Source: Rhytidiadelphus loreus
Taxonomy: Eukaryota; Streptophyta; Bryopsida; Hypnales; Hylocomiaceae
Direction of reading: 5' to 3'
DNA length: 64,000 nucleotides
Assembly (NCBI GenBank): GCA_947034895.1
Contig: OX344762.1
Location: 87,414,981-87,478,980 of the forward strand
This document shows positions 11,650-23,009 of this stretch, piece by piece. Position numbers and translations under genes: made by a program. How positions within the stretch are numbered: position 1 is the first letter of the stretch; each line of letters opens with the position of its first letter. Under the pieces are notes generated by a model that worked only from the letters and a program-made list of their open reading frames with translations, was not told where the DNA came from and ran no database searches.

Positions 11650-13900
11650 GTGCCAAAAATCAAAACTTAATGGCCTTTTGTAGGGTTTAGAATTTTTGTA
11701 ATGTATGCACTTGCAACATGCCAAAAAGCAATAGGCAATAACTTTAAATTGCCACAATCCCAATGCCCAAATCAAATTTTAGTCCCGTAGCTACCTACCT
11801 TCCAAGCAACTAACAACAACCACAACCTTGACCCCAATCAACCATAGAACTACCTTCTCCTCCCTTTTAGAAGTCTTCTGCTTCTACTCTAATACCCTAC
11901 TTCCAGGGGTTCTAAAACCACCATCAATGTTTGTGGTAGAAATGGGTGCCCCCCCTAGATCCAATTTCAACTTGCATTGAAGTGTTTCCAAGCCTAAACC
12001 TTGGTGGTGGATTTCAAAATCTGTCGGTTTTTGACATAGCTACCTTATTCTTGTAATAACAAACATTAAGGTAGACCAACCCATTTCCGCAATTTACCTA
12101 ATTTTGCCATCCTACTTTTGACCCCAATTTGACCCACCAAATTCATTCAAATCTATTCATTTTTTGACAAAATCATTGCATTAATGCCAATAAGAGGTAA
12201 CATGTCTCTCCTTTAATGGTGAACACTTAAGTACCATTGGATACATGAAAAAGTGATTATGGATTGTTTATAGGACATTTAAGACTCCAATCACTCCACT
12301 CTACAAATAATTTTGTAATTTTAGAATAGACCACTTCATAAATTCACAAAAATTATAATTTCAATTGAAAAATTAAAAATCTTGGATTTGATTCATGAAA
12401 CAAGTGCACACCTTTGAAAAATATGTGCCTTTTCTTGAAGTTGGCTCCAACATATTCAAATTGCTAATGAGAGGGTGGTACAGGGTGACTGGTGCAGTAA
12501 TAGGGCTTGTCTACCTTAGTTATAGTTCTACCCAATTTTTGCAAAAACACATTCTTTTAAATGACGGTGTGGAACATTCCCCTACTACATACAACAACAA
12601 TAGTACTCATACATGCCTCATTTTCATTAGACTGCATCCCTTTTGAACATTCAAACCACTGTGCACCATTAGTTAATCCCTCCCTTTACAAACAATTACT
12701 AAACAATGCCGCAAATCGAAAGAATGATCATCATTGATCCATTGAGTGAGGAGTAAAAACTAAAAAGTAGACAACCAGATCTTGCTCACGCAGCAAAGTC
12801 AAGAACACTCAACAGACACTACTTTTGTCAGTAATTAAAAGAAAAAACTTTTGTCGTCTCTATTGACGGATTTATTTCTCAAGGCAGACGGACCTCACTG
12901 GTTTCATTACAACAAGATGATTAAAATACAACCACACTGCTTTTAAAGAAAAAAAAAGGAGGAGGAGGAGGAGGATAGGGTAGGTTGTGGTTTAAATGCC
13001 CTTTATTTTGTTGAAAATGAAAATATTGTCGCCGAGAATTTCTCCTTTGGTTCTTTGTATGGTTTCCCCTTATCAATGGAAATTGTCCATGTGTTTCAAG
13101 AAAAAAATAAAATACAACCACACAAAACTCCAAGGTGTAGAAAAGAGGGTGGGGAGCAAGACAGACCGACCCCGAAAAACGGTACAAATTTTTTTTTCTG
13201 TTGAATTTTTGGTTTTAATTTTTTTTTTCTTCTCATTTTTTTTTCTTTTTTTTCTTTTTTTTTCTCCCTTCTCTTTTTTTTTTTTTTTTTTTCCCCGTAT
13301 TGAACTCTTCCAATGTCTTGACTGGAGCCCTGGCCTGACCCCCCGCCCAACAATGTCAAATGTGATACTCCCATCTCTGCACCCAAATCTAAATCAATCC
13401 AGCAATCAAAGACTGTGCCGTCCTCTCCGACAGAAAGTTGTCCTGGTGTTGCTTACCCTTCCCTTTTGGAGACGGGAAGAAACTTTGTTATTGCAGGACT
13501 GGTATGTAACGATGGAAGGAAAGAGAAATACAAACGACAAGCACGGCACTCACTGGGAAAATATTAATAAGAAGGGACTGTACTGTACGCACACCCATAA
13601 AATCCTCACTCACACTACTTGTACCTTATTTGGATAACAAGGGGACGGACGGGGGGAGGGAGGTTGTGCACTTTGGTGCCGAATCATTTAATGAAAGTTG
13701 GAAGAAAAAAGGGATACAATGTGTTTCCGACAAGGGCCCCATTTGCGCAAGATAGAGGGTGACCTATTTTTGGTGAAGGAAGGAAGGGAAGGGACTCTAT
13801 ATATATATATATTGATGTCAGTAGTTGAGCAACTTCATTGTTTGTTGTGTGATGAAGAACACATTGACAATGTACCCAAAAGAGGGTGCCAAGGGTATTA
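11650..13900. other. Intergenic, no supported gene; poly-T tract
   Basis: No recognisable coding region. Bases 13190-13294 are a nearly pure T tract with C interruptions. It creates artefact frames rich in Phe on one strand and Lys on the other. Near 12605-12690 there is a weak match to 3115-3160 ('caaaccactgtgcaccatt'), which is another dispersed repeat fragment. Confidence 0.5.
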
Positions 13901-13904
13901 GTTG

Positions 13905-14310
13905 CCCCCCTCTGAAAAAATTTAAAGGTTGTTGATTGTTTTAAAAAAAAATGTTTACCTTTGAAATCGCCGTTGATTTCTCAAAAAATCACAAGCTGTT
14001 GATTTTGTGAGATTTAATTTGAGCCATCTGAATATCAATACGGATACAATATCGTATACAAATACATAGTGAATATTGAATGTAGATACGGATACAAATA
14101 TGACACAATATTGGATATGAATACAAATACAAATACGGGATACGGGATACGGATACAAGATATGGGATGTTGTTTGTCCCATATTGTTTGTCAATTACAT
14201 TACTTTTTGAAAATTACAAGAGGGGAGGGGGAGGGTATGAAAATTTTAAAATTAAATTTTTTTTTTGAACTCATTGTGACATTATGTCACAATGACAATG
14301 AACTCAGAAG
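13905..14310. repeat. Dispersed repeat with a 39-base palindrome (copy 1)
   Basis: The copy contains a run of 'ggatac(a)aata'-type short repeats (about 14030-14165) and a G-rich stretch. It ends in a palindrome at 14267-14305 built from gaactcattgtgac and tcacaatgac...gaactc. The same order of parts appears at about 59210-59560 inside a dynein intron. It is therefore a mobile or duplicated unit rather than local sequence. No coding content is seen. Confidence 0.5.
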
Positions 14311-14839
14311 ATGCAGTAGCTACATTAACATTAATTATTATGCATGCATTATGATGAAGAACACATTGACTTTGATGAACGAAAGTTGCGAAGATCAATT
14401 TTGGATAGTTTTGTTAGTAATTCTTAGAATAAATAGGTTTGTGTATAACTTACATTGAGAAGTCAGACTGTAATCTGCACTTTCCTTATTTTTTACTAAT
14501 TTACAAGCTTGATGAAAAAATAGCAAAAAAAGCACAGTCTTCATTAATTTTTTAATTCTCTAATTAGAAAAAATGATCCCCTCCCCCATAGTTCAATTAG
14601 AACATGGTAAAACATGTAACATTGTTGGAGATAGGTTGTATACCTTAAGCTTTGGCAATTCAAAATATAATTAAAAGAAATAGGGTATCAAAATTCCAAA
14701 ATATTCTATAGCTAAAACTACAATATCTTCATCCCATGTGGACAAGTATTTGGGGATTCATCTAATGAACCTAAATTTTCTACCTTGATGCAACTATTCA
14801 CCTTTTGCATGAGTCTCTCATATAGCTTGCTTAATGAAT

Positions 14840-15490
14840 AGTGAGATAAGAAGACAAGCTCTTTATACATGTGATGTAGGAGGTAAAACAACCCATGTGG
14901 GATATGTAAATTAGGATTAGTAGGAGCTCAGCTCAACTACTCATAGTCAAGTCAAAAGTAGAAATTGTATTCAAAGTAAAATTTTAGACCTCATTTAGGC
15001 ATAGCAAAATAACTTTTTTCAAATTTCTTTGAACTAAGTTAATGTGGAAAATCAAGCTAAATTTCATTTTCAAAAACCTGTTTGAGATTTTGAGCTTTCA
15101 ATCAAAAGTTATGGACAAAGTTCAAAGAAGGGTTGACAAGGACATTTTCTTTAACATTTTCAAACATCCTCTTTGAATTTTGTCCATAACTTCTTTTAAG
15201 GCTCAAAACCACAAACATGTTTCTAGAGATTAAAGTTAGCTTGATTCCCCAACTTTTTTAAGTTCAAAATTTTTTGGAAAAAATTATTCTACTATGCCAA
15301 AAATGAAGTCTAAAATTCTACTATAAACACAATTCCTACATTTTGACAATGAGTTGTCAAACCCTCATCTTCAAATTATCCCATATCCTTTGAGGATTCA
15401 TGACGGACAATGGATTTTGTTATAAAAATGACCTCTCCAACCTCCATTCTCACTAAATGTCAATGAGGTAATGCCTTCATGTTGCAATCA
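14840..15490. repeat. Dispersed repeat containing a long inverted repeat (copy 1)
   Basis: The arms at about 15080-15135 and 15168-15225 are inverted copies sharing the cores agttatggacaaa and ttcaaagagg. The flanking parts ('catgtgggatatgtaaatta' near 14894, 'tttagacctcattta' near 14983, 'ataaaaatgacctctcca' near 15423) recur in the same order at 19230-20130. The unit is thus a diverged foldback family present at least twice in this window. Confidence 0.5.
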
Positions 15491-17457
15491 AGAAATTTCT
15501 TGATGGTAGATGATAAATTGATATTTGACTCAATGAATTGTTAATTGGGTTTTCTAGATTTTTGGTAAACCATATTTATATTTATGATTCAACATTCTAG
15601 TCCCCAAAAAATAGTTGGCACTTTAAAAAATAAAATAAAAGCCAAACTTGCTATCCAAGTATTGTAATTACAACTAAGCATAGTTACTATTATAATACAT
15701 CAATTGACTTTATTGGATCTTATGGGCTAGTGAAAGACGATTCCAAGGCATTTTAGAATGTATTCCGTAGACACTCATTAGAGAAATAATGGGGCTTCAA
15801 GAGGGTTGCCATAGTTGAATCAACAATGCAAAAGAGCAAATACCATTTTTTTTTTTTGAAATTAATATTTTTTAGTTAGGTAAAGTTTGTAGTTCTTTTA
15901 AAAGGGACCAATGTAGTTTGTAACCAATTTATATTTTGTTACTTGCAAACTACTTCCATCCCAAAATTCATTAAATGTTTTCAAGTTTTGCAAAAAAATA
16001 AATGATATTCTCTAAGGAATGAATTATAAGTCAAAGATAATAAAGGTCGCTATTCCCATGCATGATCAGCACATGCTTTGTATATACATAACATTCTCCT
16101 TATATATGAACCAAGTGTATGGTGTTTTTGAACCAAATGCCATATAAACAATTTACATCATTTTCATGCAATGTTTATAATTACTAAAGCACACACTAAC
16201 ACTTCAAAGTAAAGCAAAAATAACAAGTAATTAGTTTCTTCTTATAGTTCATGCCTTGACAAAGTAGTAGTGTCTATGACATTGCAACATTTCTCTCTGT
16301 TTATGAGTACAATGATTTATAAAAATTGCAGTGCAACATCCAAAAAAATCACAGATTTTATGCACCTTCAAATACATCTTTCATTTCATCATCCAATGTC
16401 ATACATAAGATAGGAATACTATAAATGTCACTTCCCCTCCTAATGGCACAATAGGGTGTTCTAAAACCAACAATAGCTAGCTTTCATGTTGATTTGAATA
16501 AGATTCGATTTGCTGAAATTTGATTGGCTAAGACTTTATTAAGAACAAGTTCCAAAGGTAACCGTTTTAAGTGAAGCTATGAGACAAGAATGGGGTTCAA
16601 ATGAAGAATTCACATTTATATTCAATAAAATATTCATTTTTGAAGATTTTTTTTTTGCATTCTTCCTCATCCTTATTTTTGCACACATTGAGCTGAATTT
16701 TTCAATGAATTTTCCATATCTTATAGGCTGAAATTCTTATTTTAATTGTTTATGATATTCCTACCTTAGTGTTCAAGTTGCAGTTCTTGAGAAGCTGTAC
16801 ACAAGTGCTTGACTGAACTTAGAGGTGAGGTATTTTTTTGACAAGACATTCATGAGATATGTCCCGTACTCCCATGTCTCATTGTTGTTACTATAGAATT
16901 ATTATGTTTAATATGTTACTATCACCCCCATAGAACTATGACCTCCAAAGTCAACACTATGCAACCGTCCAAAGTCAAACCTATGACCCCCGAAGTCCCC
17001 AAATCCAATCCTTAGAAGGTGTCCACTAAAACCCACCCTTCTTTTGGTGGCTCTTACAGTTGCAACCTCCTTCTGGCCCGCGCAGGTTGCCATAATTGCA
17101 TGTTTTAGCTAGGGTTTGTCCCTTGTTGCCCCATAGTCATTAAGTATTTTTACTAGTTCAAAGTCATTATTGGAGTAAATTTAGTGTTTTAGTTGTCATG
17201 GGCATGACAACGTGTACGGGTGGTCCATGGCATGGCATAAGGTGACCGATGCTACATGCATGTGATACTGTGTATGCATGCCCATATCATATGCTTCATT
17301 TTCATGTTTCAATGTTTTGTTGTAGCGGTTTAGTTCAATCGGCTAGCGAGTTGGCTAGGATTTAGGGGTATATTTCGGCAGCTAGTTTTCTAGCTCTTTT
17401 TATTGGTCAAGGTTTAGAGTCAACCGTAGGGTTTTAGGGTCATCTATGATTTGAATC
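15490..17457. other. Intergenic, no supported gene
   Basis: The only notable item is a segment at about 15656-15770 (attacaactaagcatagtta and following) that reappears at about 22255-22370. This marks another dispersed repeat. The short minus-strand frame at 16908-17093 has no domain and sits in short internal repeats ('ccaaagtcaa'). Confidence 0.5.
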
Positions 17458-18925
17458 AAAAATGGAATTGTACATTCTTTCATGGCTCAATTGTAAATAA
17501 TTATTAGAAGATATTAAGAAGATGTGAGGGTTTAGGGCGAGTTGAATGCAAATGATTGAAGAAAACCATAGGGGGCGTGTTTAGAGCCATATATCATTGA
17601 TTTTGTGATGATTAAGAGAAAGTACTTCATGAATACCTAAGTCAAGGGCTTTGTGGGGTTTAATGTTTAGGAAAAAATTGGACTTCAAAAGCAAACAACA
17701 AGACGTTTTCGTGTTACGAGGTCCACGTATTCACTTATGGGTGACTACTACTCTACAATCATGGATTTAGGAAAAACACGGGGGTATTAACAGGAACACC
17801 CTTTGAAGGTTTGAATCATTTTGCGAACACCGCAAGGTTGGTGAAGCGAGTCTAGTAATGAAATAGAAAGGAAACAAAATTGAAAAACAAATGGGGGTGA
17901 ACCCCGAATTGAAAAACAAAACAAAACAAAGGGAAACAAATGATAGAAAAAAAGAAAAGAAAAAAGATGGAGGGTTAGGCCCCCCAAACACCTTATGCCC
18001 TACATTGTAAGTTGCGGAGCCCATGTCTCCACGTCAAGGGGTTTAGATAATTATAGTGGGATTCCTAGTATAGAATCATAGAAGAAAGGGTAAATGCTTT
18101 AGGATTTAGGGGTACTGTCACTTTATCCTTCAAATACTTGGGATCATTTTTCAAACCCAGTAAAGGCTTAGCTAGGACAATAACAAATGAAACATTTTAA
18201 ACCAAAAAACTAGGGAAAGAAATGAATGAAACTAAAAAATAATGGTAAAACCAAAAAAATGGAAAAATGAATGAATGGAACCCCAAAATAATGGTAAAAC
18301 CAAAAAAACAAGGAAAAAAATCTTTGAATTACAAAAATAATGGTAAAACCAAACAAATGGGGAAAGAAATGAATGACCCCCCCCCAAATTTTAAGACCAA
18401 ACAAATGGGAAAAGAAATGAATAAAACCCCGAAATAATGGGAAAAAAAAATGGGAAAAAAAAATGAAACCTCAAAATAATGGTACAACCCCAAAAATGGA
18501 AAAATGAATAAATGAAATCCAAAAATAATGGGAAAACCAAAAAAATGGGAAAATAAATGAATGAAACCCTCCAAATAATGGGAAAACCAAAAAAATGGGA
18601 AAATAAATCTTTGAAATACAAAAATAATGGTAAAAAACCCAAAATAAGAAAAATAATGAATGAAACCTCCCCAAAATTTAAGACCAATAAAATGGGAAAA
18701 GAAATTAATGAAAGCCAGAAACCTTTTAAAATCAAAAAATAGAATTGTAACATTCTTACATGGCTTGATTGTAAATAATTATTAGAAGGTATTAAGAGGG
18801 TGTGCAGTTTTAAAGTGAGTTGAGTGCAAATGATTGAAGAAAATCATAGGGGGCGCATTCAGAGCTATATATAATTGATTTCGTGATGATTAAGAAAAAA
18901 TACTTCATGAATACCTAATACAATG
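17458..18925. repeat. Minisatellite array flanked by direct repeats of about 185 bases
   Basis: Bases 17458-17640 and about 18735-18925 are direct copies (shared pieces: ctcaattgtaaataattatt / cttgattgtaaataattatt, tgcaaatgattgaagaaaa, atagggggcg, tacttcatgaatacctaa). Between them, about 18190-18720 is an imperfect tandem array. Its units are roughly 40-50 bases, built on 'aaaccaaaaaaatgggaaaa' and 'atgaatgaaacc..aaaataatgg'. The low-complexity proteins readable here are artefacts of the array. Confidence 0.6.
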
Positions 18926-19180
18926 GCGGTATTGTATTGTATACAACCAGGTACAATAGAAAAGTAGATTTGCAACCAATTTTTGATATAGACTTGATTC
19001 AATTAAAATAGAAATAGTAAGTGATTTTATCTATGTGTATCTCACATATCTTCACAAGCCAAATTAGGGGTAACTAGAGATGAGGAGACAAGTGTCTTAT
19101 AGAACAAGGGAGATAGAAGGGGCGACAATCCATGTGAGATAAGAACATGAAGACTTGAAAGAGATCAGACACTTTTACCA

Positions 19181-19332
19181 AGCACAAATGCACTATCTCT
19201 TATAGAATGGGGGAAATAGGAGGTACAACAATCTATGTGGGATATATAAATTAGGAAGCACAAATGCACTATCTATTATAGAATGGGGGAAATAGGAGGT
19301 ACAACAATCTATGTGGGATATATAAATTAGGA
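19181..19332. repeat. Tandem duplication, 2 x 76 bases
   Basis: Copies 19181-19256 and 19257-19332 are nearly identical (one visible change, ctcttat versus ctattat). Both belong to the dispersed repeat also found near 14840-14960. The low divergence suggests a recent duplication. Confidence 0.7.
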
Positions 19333-19599
19333 ATTCAACTGCTTATAGTTAAGTCAAATGCACTAATTATGTTGATAGTTTCACTTTAGACCTCATTTAA
19401 GCATAGTAAAATAACCATTAGATGGGATTTTGCTGTAGTAGAGGGTTGCAAGTTCCCTTGTGTTTCCAAACGCTGGGAACTCTGCCACTCAAGATGTTGA
19501 TGTGGTTGAAAGTTGACTACATCAACAAATATTAAAAAAACATTTTTTTAATATTTAAAAAAACATTTTTAAATTTTTAAATTTTTAAATTTTTTGTTT

Positions 19600-20130
19600 T
19601 CTAAATTTAAATTTTTTTTTTTTTTCCAGACAACACAAGTTGATTTCCAACAACAGAAACCAGCTTGAAACGGACCTTCCGAAGGAATGAATCCCATATA
19701 ATGGTTTTTCAAAACTTGATCAACTAAAAAAATGTGGAAAATACATATAACTCTCATTGAAAAAAATCCATTTGTAATTTGGAGTCTCTAATGGAAAGTT
19801 ATGATTGGACGAAGTTCATAGGAGGCTAGAGTAAGAACGTTGTTATATGTTGTCTTTGCACTTAGTATATAACTTTCTATTAGAAATTCCAAATCACAAA
19901 CAGATTTGTTCAAGTGAAATTTAACTTGATTTCCCACATTTTCTTAGTTACTACAATTTAAAAAAAGTTGATTGACAATGCTAAAATGAGGTTTGAAGTT
20001 ATGCTATAAATACAATTATTGGAATTTTTCTCTTAGCAGTCAAGCTCCCACCTTGCTTCAAATATCCCATAACCTTTTCCTTTTAGGATTGTTGAAGAAC
20101 AATGACCTTCTCTATAAAAATGACCTCTCC
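19600..20130. repeat. Dispersed repeat containing a long inverted repeat (copy 2)
   Basis: The arms at about 19728-19795 and 19868-19945 are inverted copies (aaaatgtggaaaa...ggaaagttatg against ataactttctattag...tcccacatttt). The right flank matches the end of the copy at 14840-15490 ('ataaaaatgacctctccacc'). No coding sequence is present. Confidence 0.5.
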
Positions 20131-20370
20131 ACCTCTCATTTCAACATATGAAAGGTCTAGCTTTTCATACTTCTATATAGAAATAGTTGGACACTTGACT
20201 CCACCTCTCATTTCAACATATGAAAGGTTCTAGCCTTTTATACCTCCATATAGAAATACTTGAATACTTGACTCCACCTTTCATTTCAACATATGAAAGG
20301 TTTCAACATATAAAAGGTTCTAGCCCTTCATACCTCCATACAAAAATAGCTAGACACTTGATAGTGCTTG
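20131..20370. repeat. Tandem repeat, about 3 x 75 bases
   Basis: Units begin with 'cacctctcatttcaacatat' and run through 'gaaaggttctagcc', 'tacctccatatagaaata' and 'gacacttgactc'. The third unit contains a short internal duplication of 'ggtttcaacatat'. It is non-coding. Confidence 0.65.
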
Positions 20371-21572
20371 TGAGACTTGGTAAAATTTGAACAATAAATT
20401 TTTTGAGTCATGTGGCTTGAACTTAGCTTGCTTTTAAGAGATGTAGAAATATTAATTTAAAGAAAAAATCAAAATGAGATTAAAGAATTATTTTCTATCA
20501 AACTTGCTAGTCACTTTACAGTAAGTAGAGCAACTTCTAGGAGGGTCATTTTTGGCAATAAATTCATCAATTGCTCTTAGAGAAAAGAAACCTCTAAATA
20601 CATTTTTATCTACCTCTAAATACATTTTTTGTTTTTGTTGTTTACACAATGAAAAGTAAGATTCATTTTAATATTTTTGTAATGGTTTGCACGTACACTC
20701 TATTATTTTAAATAAGAACTACTTATTGATGGAACTAAAATAATGTGGCAATGATTGTTGATCCACTGAGTCTAACCAACGCCAATCATGTCGTTGAAAG
20801 TGTATCTTCAAAAAATTTAAAGACTTGGAGGAGAAGGTGCCACCCTTAAGTTGGAGCAGAAGGTGCACAATGGCAATCTTTGTATGAAAATGGTGCAATT
20901 AATGTTTGGACCTACTACAAGATTTTTTTTGGCACAAGAAGAATTGCTTATTTTCTAAAGCTAAGGAAACTATATAATTTCACTTTGATTGAGTCAAGGA
21001 ATTTCACAAAACAACAAAAGATACATGTCTTCCGCTTACGTGTACAACAAACAACTAAAGTTCCTCATCTCCAAGTTGGATAATTGCTTCTGCTTCTTGC
21101 CAATGCCCAAGTCACCAATTTGCATCAAACCTTGCAAAGACAAAATTCAATAGTCATACCTTAAATCAATTTCATTTTATGAACACTAGTGTAGAAAGTT
21201 CATCGCAAACATAACTCTTCCCTTACAACTAAGGAATGCCATTGGGAACTTTGAACACACAAAAACAAACAATGAATTGTAACCATTTTGCTACAACTCA
21301 CAAGCAAACCCTGGAGGGAATTGCAATTGCATATGAGTATTTTTAGTGCGAGAAAATACTCATATTTGCACTCCTTCCTTCCAGAAGTCTCAAGGCCTTC
21401 AACAACCATTGTTTGCACCACATTTTCACATATAGAATGTTAATTCTTCTGTGTTATTTTTCCTCCCCAAAACAAACGTGAAAAAACACATAATTTTTTC
21501 AAGAAAGGGACAAAAGCAATCATGTCAAGTCAAAGAGAGTCTTGTCACAAGAAAAAAAAAACACCCCTTGTT

Positions 21573-21676
21573 GAGTGACATTCTTGTGTTAATTTCAGTG
21601 CAACTTAATTCAAAATTGGAAGAAATTTCATTCAATTAGGATAAATTTTGTTAAATTTAACGCAAGAATGTCACTC
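21573..21676. mobile_element. Small foldback element
   Basis: The left end gagtgacattcttgtgttaa and the right end ttaacgcaagaatgtcactc are inverted copies of about 20 bases with one internal difference. Together they enclose about 60 AT-rich bases. No clear target duplication is seen. It is probably a MITE or a solo inverted repeat. Confidence 0.45.
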
Positions 21677-22383
21677 TGGTAAAATGAAAAGAAGTGACAT
21701 GGCCGGGAGGGGCCAACGTGACTTGTCACCGACAAGCTGCATTGGCACCACTTTTAAAACGTCTGAAGAAACACTTTTTTCATTCCAAGCCAGCCTTCCG
21801 TAGTCAAGTTGCAACCAAATCTTTTGAAGACATTTTGCAGGGATCTAGTGAATGCCGATAAGCACGGCATCGTTGCATTTGATCCACAGGGACCAAACAA
21901 TCGCACTGCAAAGGAGTCAAACAATGTCATGCTTTCACTGACAGATCTAGCCCACCCTAGTCCACAGAGAGAGTGTTACATACTGTATACCAGTAGTTTG
22001 TTACTTGTCGGATGCACCAGGAGAGGACTGGTTGAAATATCTAACAGTCGTGGACTGGTTGTGCCAGGAGAGGTAGATCTTTGAGAAAATCTTGTTCGTG
22101 AAAAGTAACGCCTTCACGCCAGGTTTCTCTCGCATAGATTGGTTCCACGAACGCTTTCAGAGGAAAATCAGCATCTCCCAAAAGTAGATAATAATAACCG
22201 TAAGCTAAACACACCACAGTAACATAACCACAGTAACATAATCCAGACCTATAATTGTCACTAATTACAACTGAGCATAGTTACTATTATTGAACATAAA
22301 TTATTTTCAATGGATCTTATTGGCAACTGAAAGGTAATTCCAATGCACTTTAGCATGCATTATTTGGACACCATTTGAATAAG

Positions 22384-23007
22384 CTATATTTTCAAAGTAC
22401 TTTCTTTAGGTGAAACAAAAACCAACACTAAACTTTCATAGACTCTCTTGTTTGGATTGTGTACATCTTGTGAAATCAATATAAATTTTTTTGTGATGCC
22501 TTTTGGTACAAATGTAGATGTCACCTTTTGGGCAGTGCTGATTATGGGTGTACATACCTCACAGGTCCGGCACAATACACCTGTAAAGGCTGAGATTCCC
22601 CTGAGACTTGATAATGTGAGGGGCTGAATAGTTTCACCACGAATCTGCACATTGATATCTTTCACACCTGCAATGGAAACATACAGGGATCGAGCATTAT
22701 CTCCATTGACTGATGCAGTTACAGGAGGCTAAAACCGTTAGGAATCTGAACCTGTCTCCTCTTGACTGACCCCTGATACCCACAGGAACTCATCTTGATA
22801 GTTCTGACTACAAATCTGCTCCACAACTTCATCACATAAATGTTTGACTTCATTACTCACGTTTCTGCCATAGCAACTGACGATGTAGGCCAGAAGGACT
22901 TTGAATCCAGGAGCTATTGAAACTTCAAAATGGGATGCATGGAATAAAGTCAGATCATCTGCAAGCTTCAGTTGTGTATTTTCAAAGTCATTGATGACTT
23001 TATCAAA
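22384..23007 (-). pseudogene. Decayed coding stretch, unidentified
   Basis: On the minus strand one reading frame stays open for about 208 codons except for two stops close together (about 22737-22748). The encoded sequence looks like real protein, with mixed hydrophobic and polar residues, and its codon use differs from the local AT-rich noise. Fragments include LYVSIAGVKDINVQIRGET and FKVLLAYIVSCYGRN. A plausible splice acceptor (gtaacag) stands just before it. The stops are separated by too little sequence for an intron, so a pseudogene or exon remnant is favoured. I do not recognise the family. Confidence 0.4.
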
Positions 23008-23009
23008 CT

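Noticed and set aside
12996..13637. 213-codon plus-strand frame and its minus-strand counterpart
   Set aside because: Both are driven by the poly-T tract at 13190-13294 (long Phe or Lys runs). There is no domain on either side.
17320..17400. tRNA-like wording ('ggtttagttcaatcggc')
   Set aside because: I could not build a cloverleaf, with no matching acceptor stem or T-arm.
18210..18753. Several Phe/Ile-rich minus-strand frames resembling membrane proteins
   Set aside because: They are readings of the A-rich minisatellite units. The repeats of the DNA explain the repeats of the protein.
21809..22084. 91-codon plus-strand frame in a GC-richer patch
   Set aside because: No family recognised and no splice or promoter context. 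The end contains a short internal repeat (ccaggagagg). It could be an exon fragment but cannot be supported.
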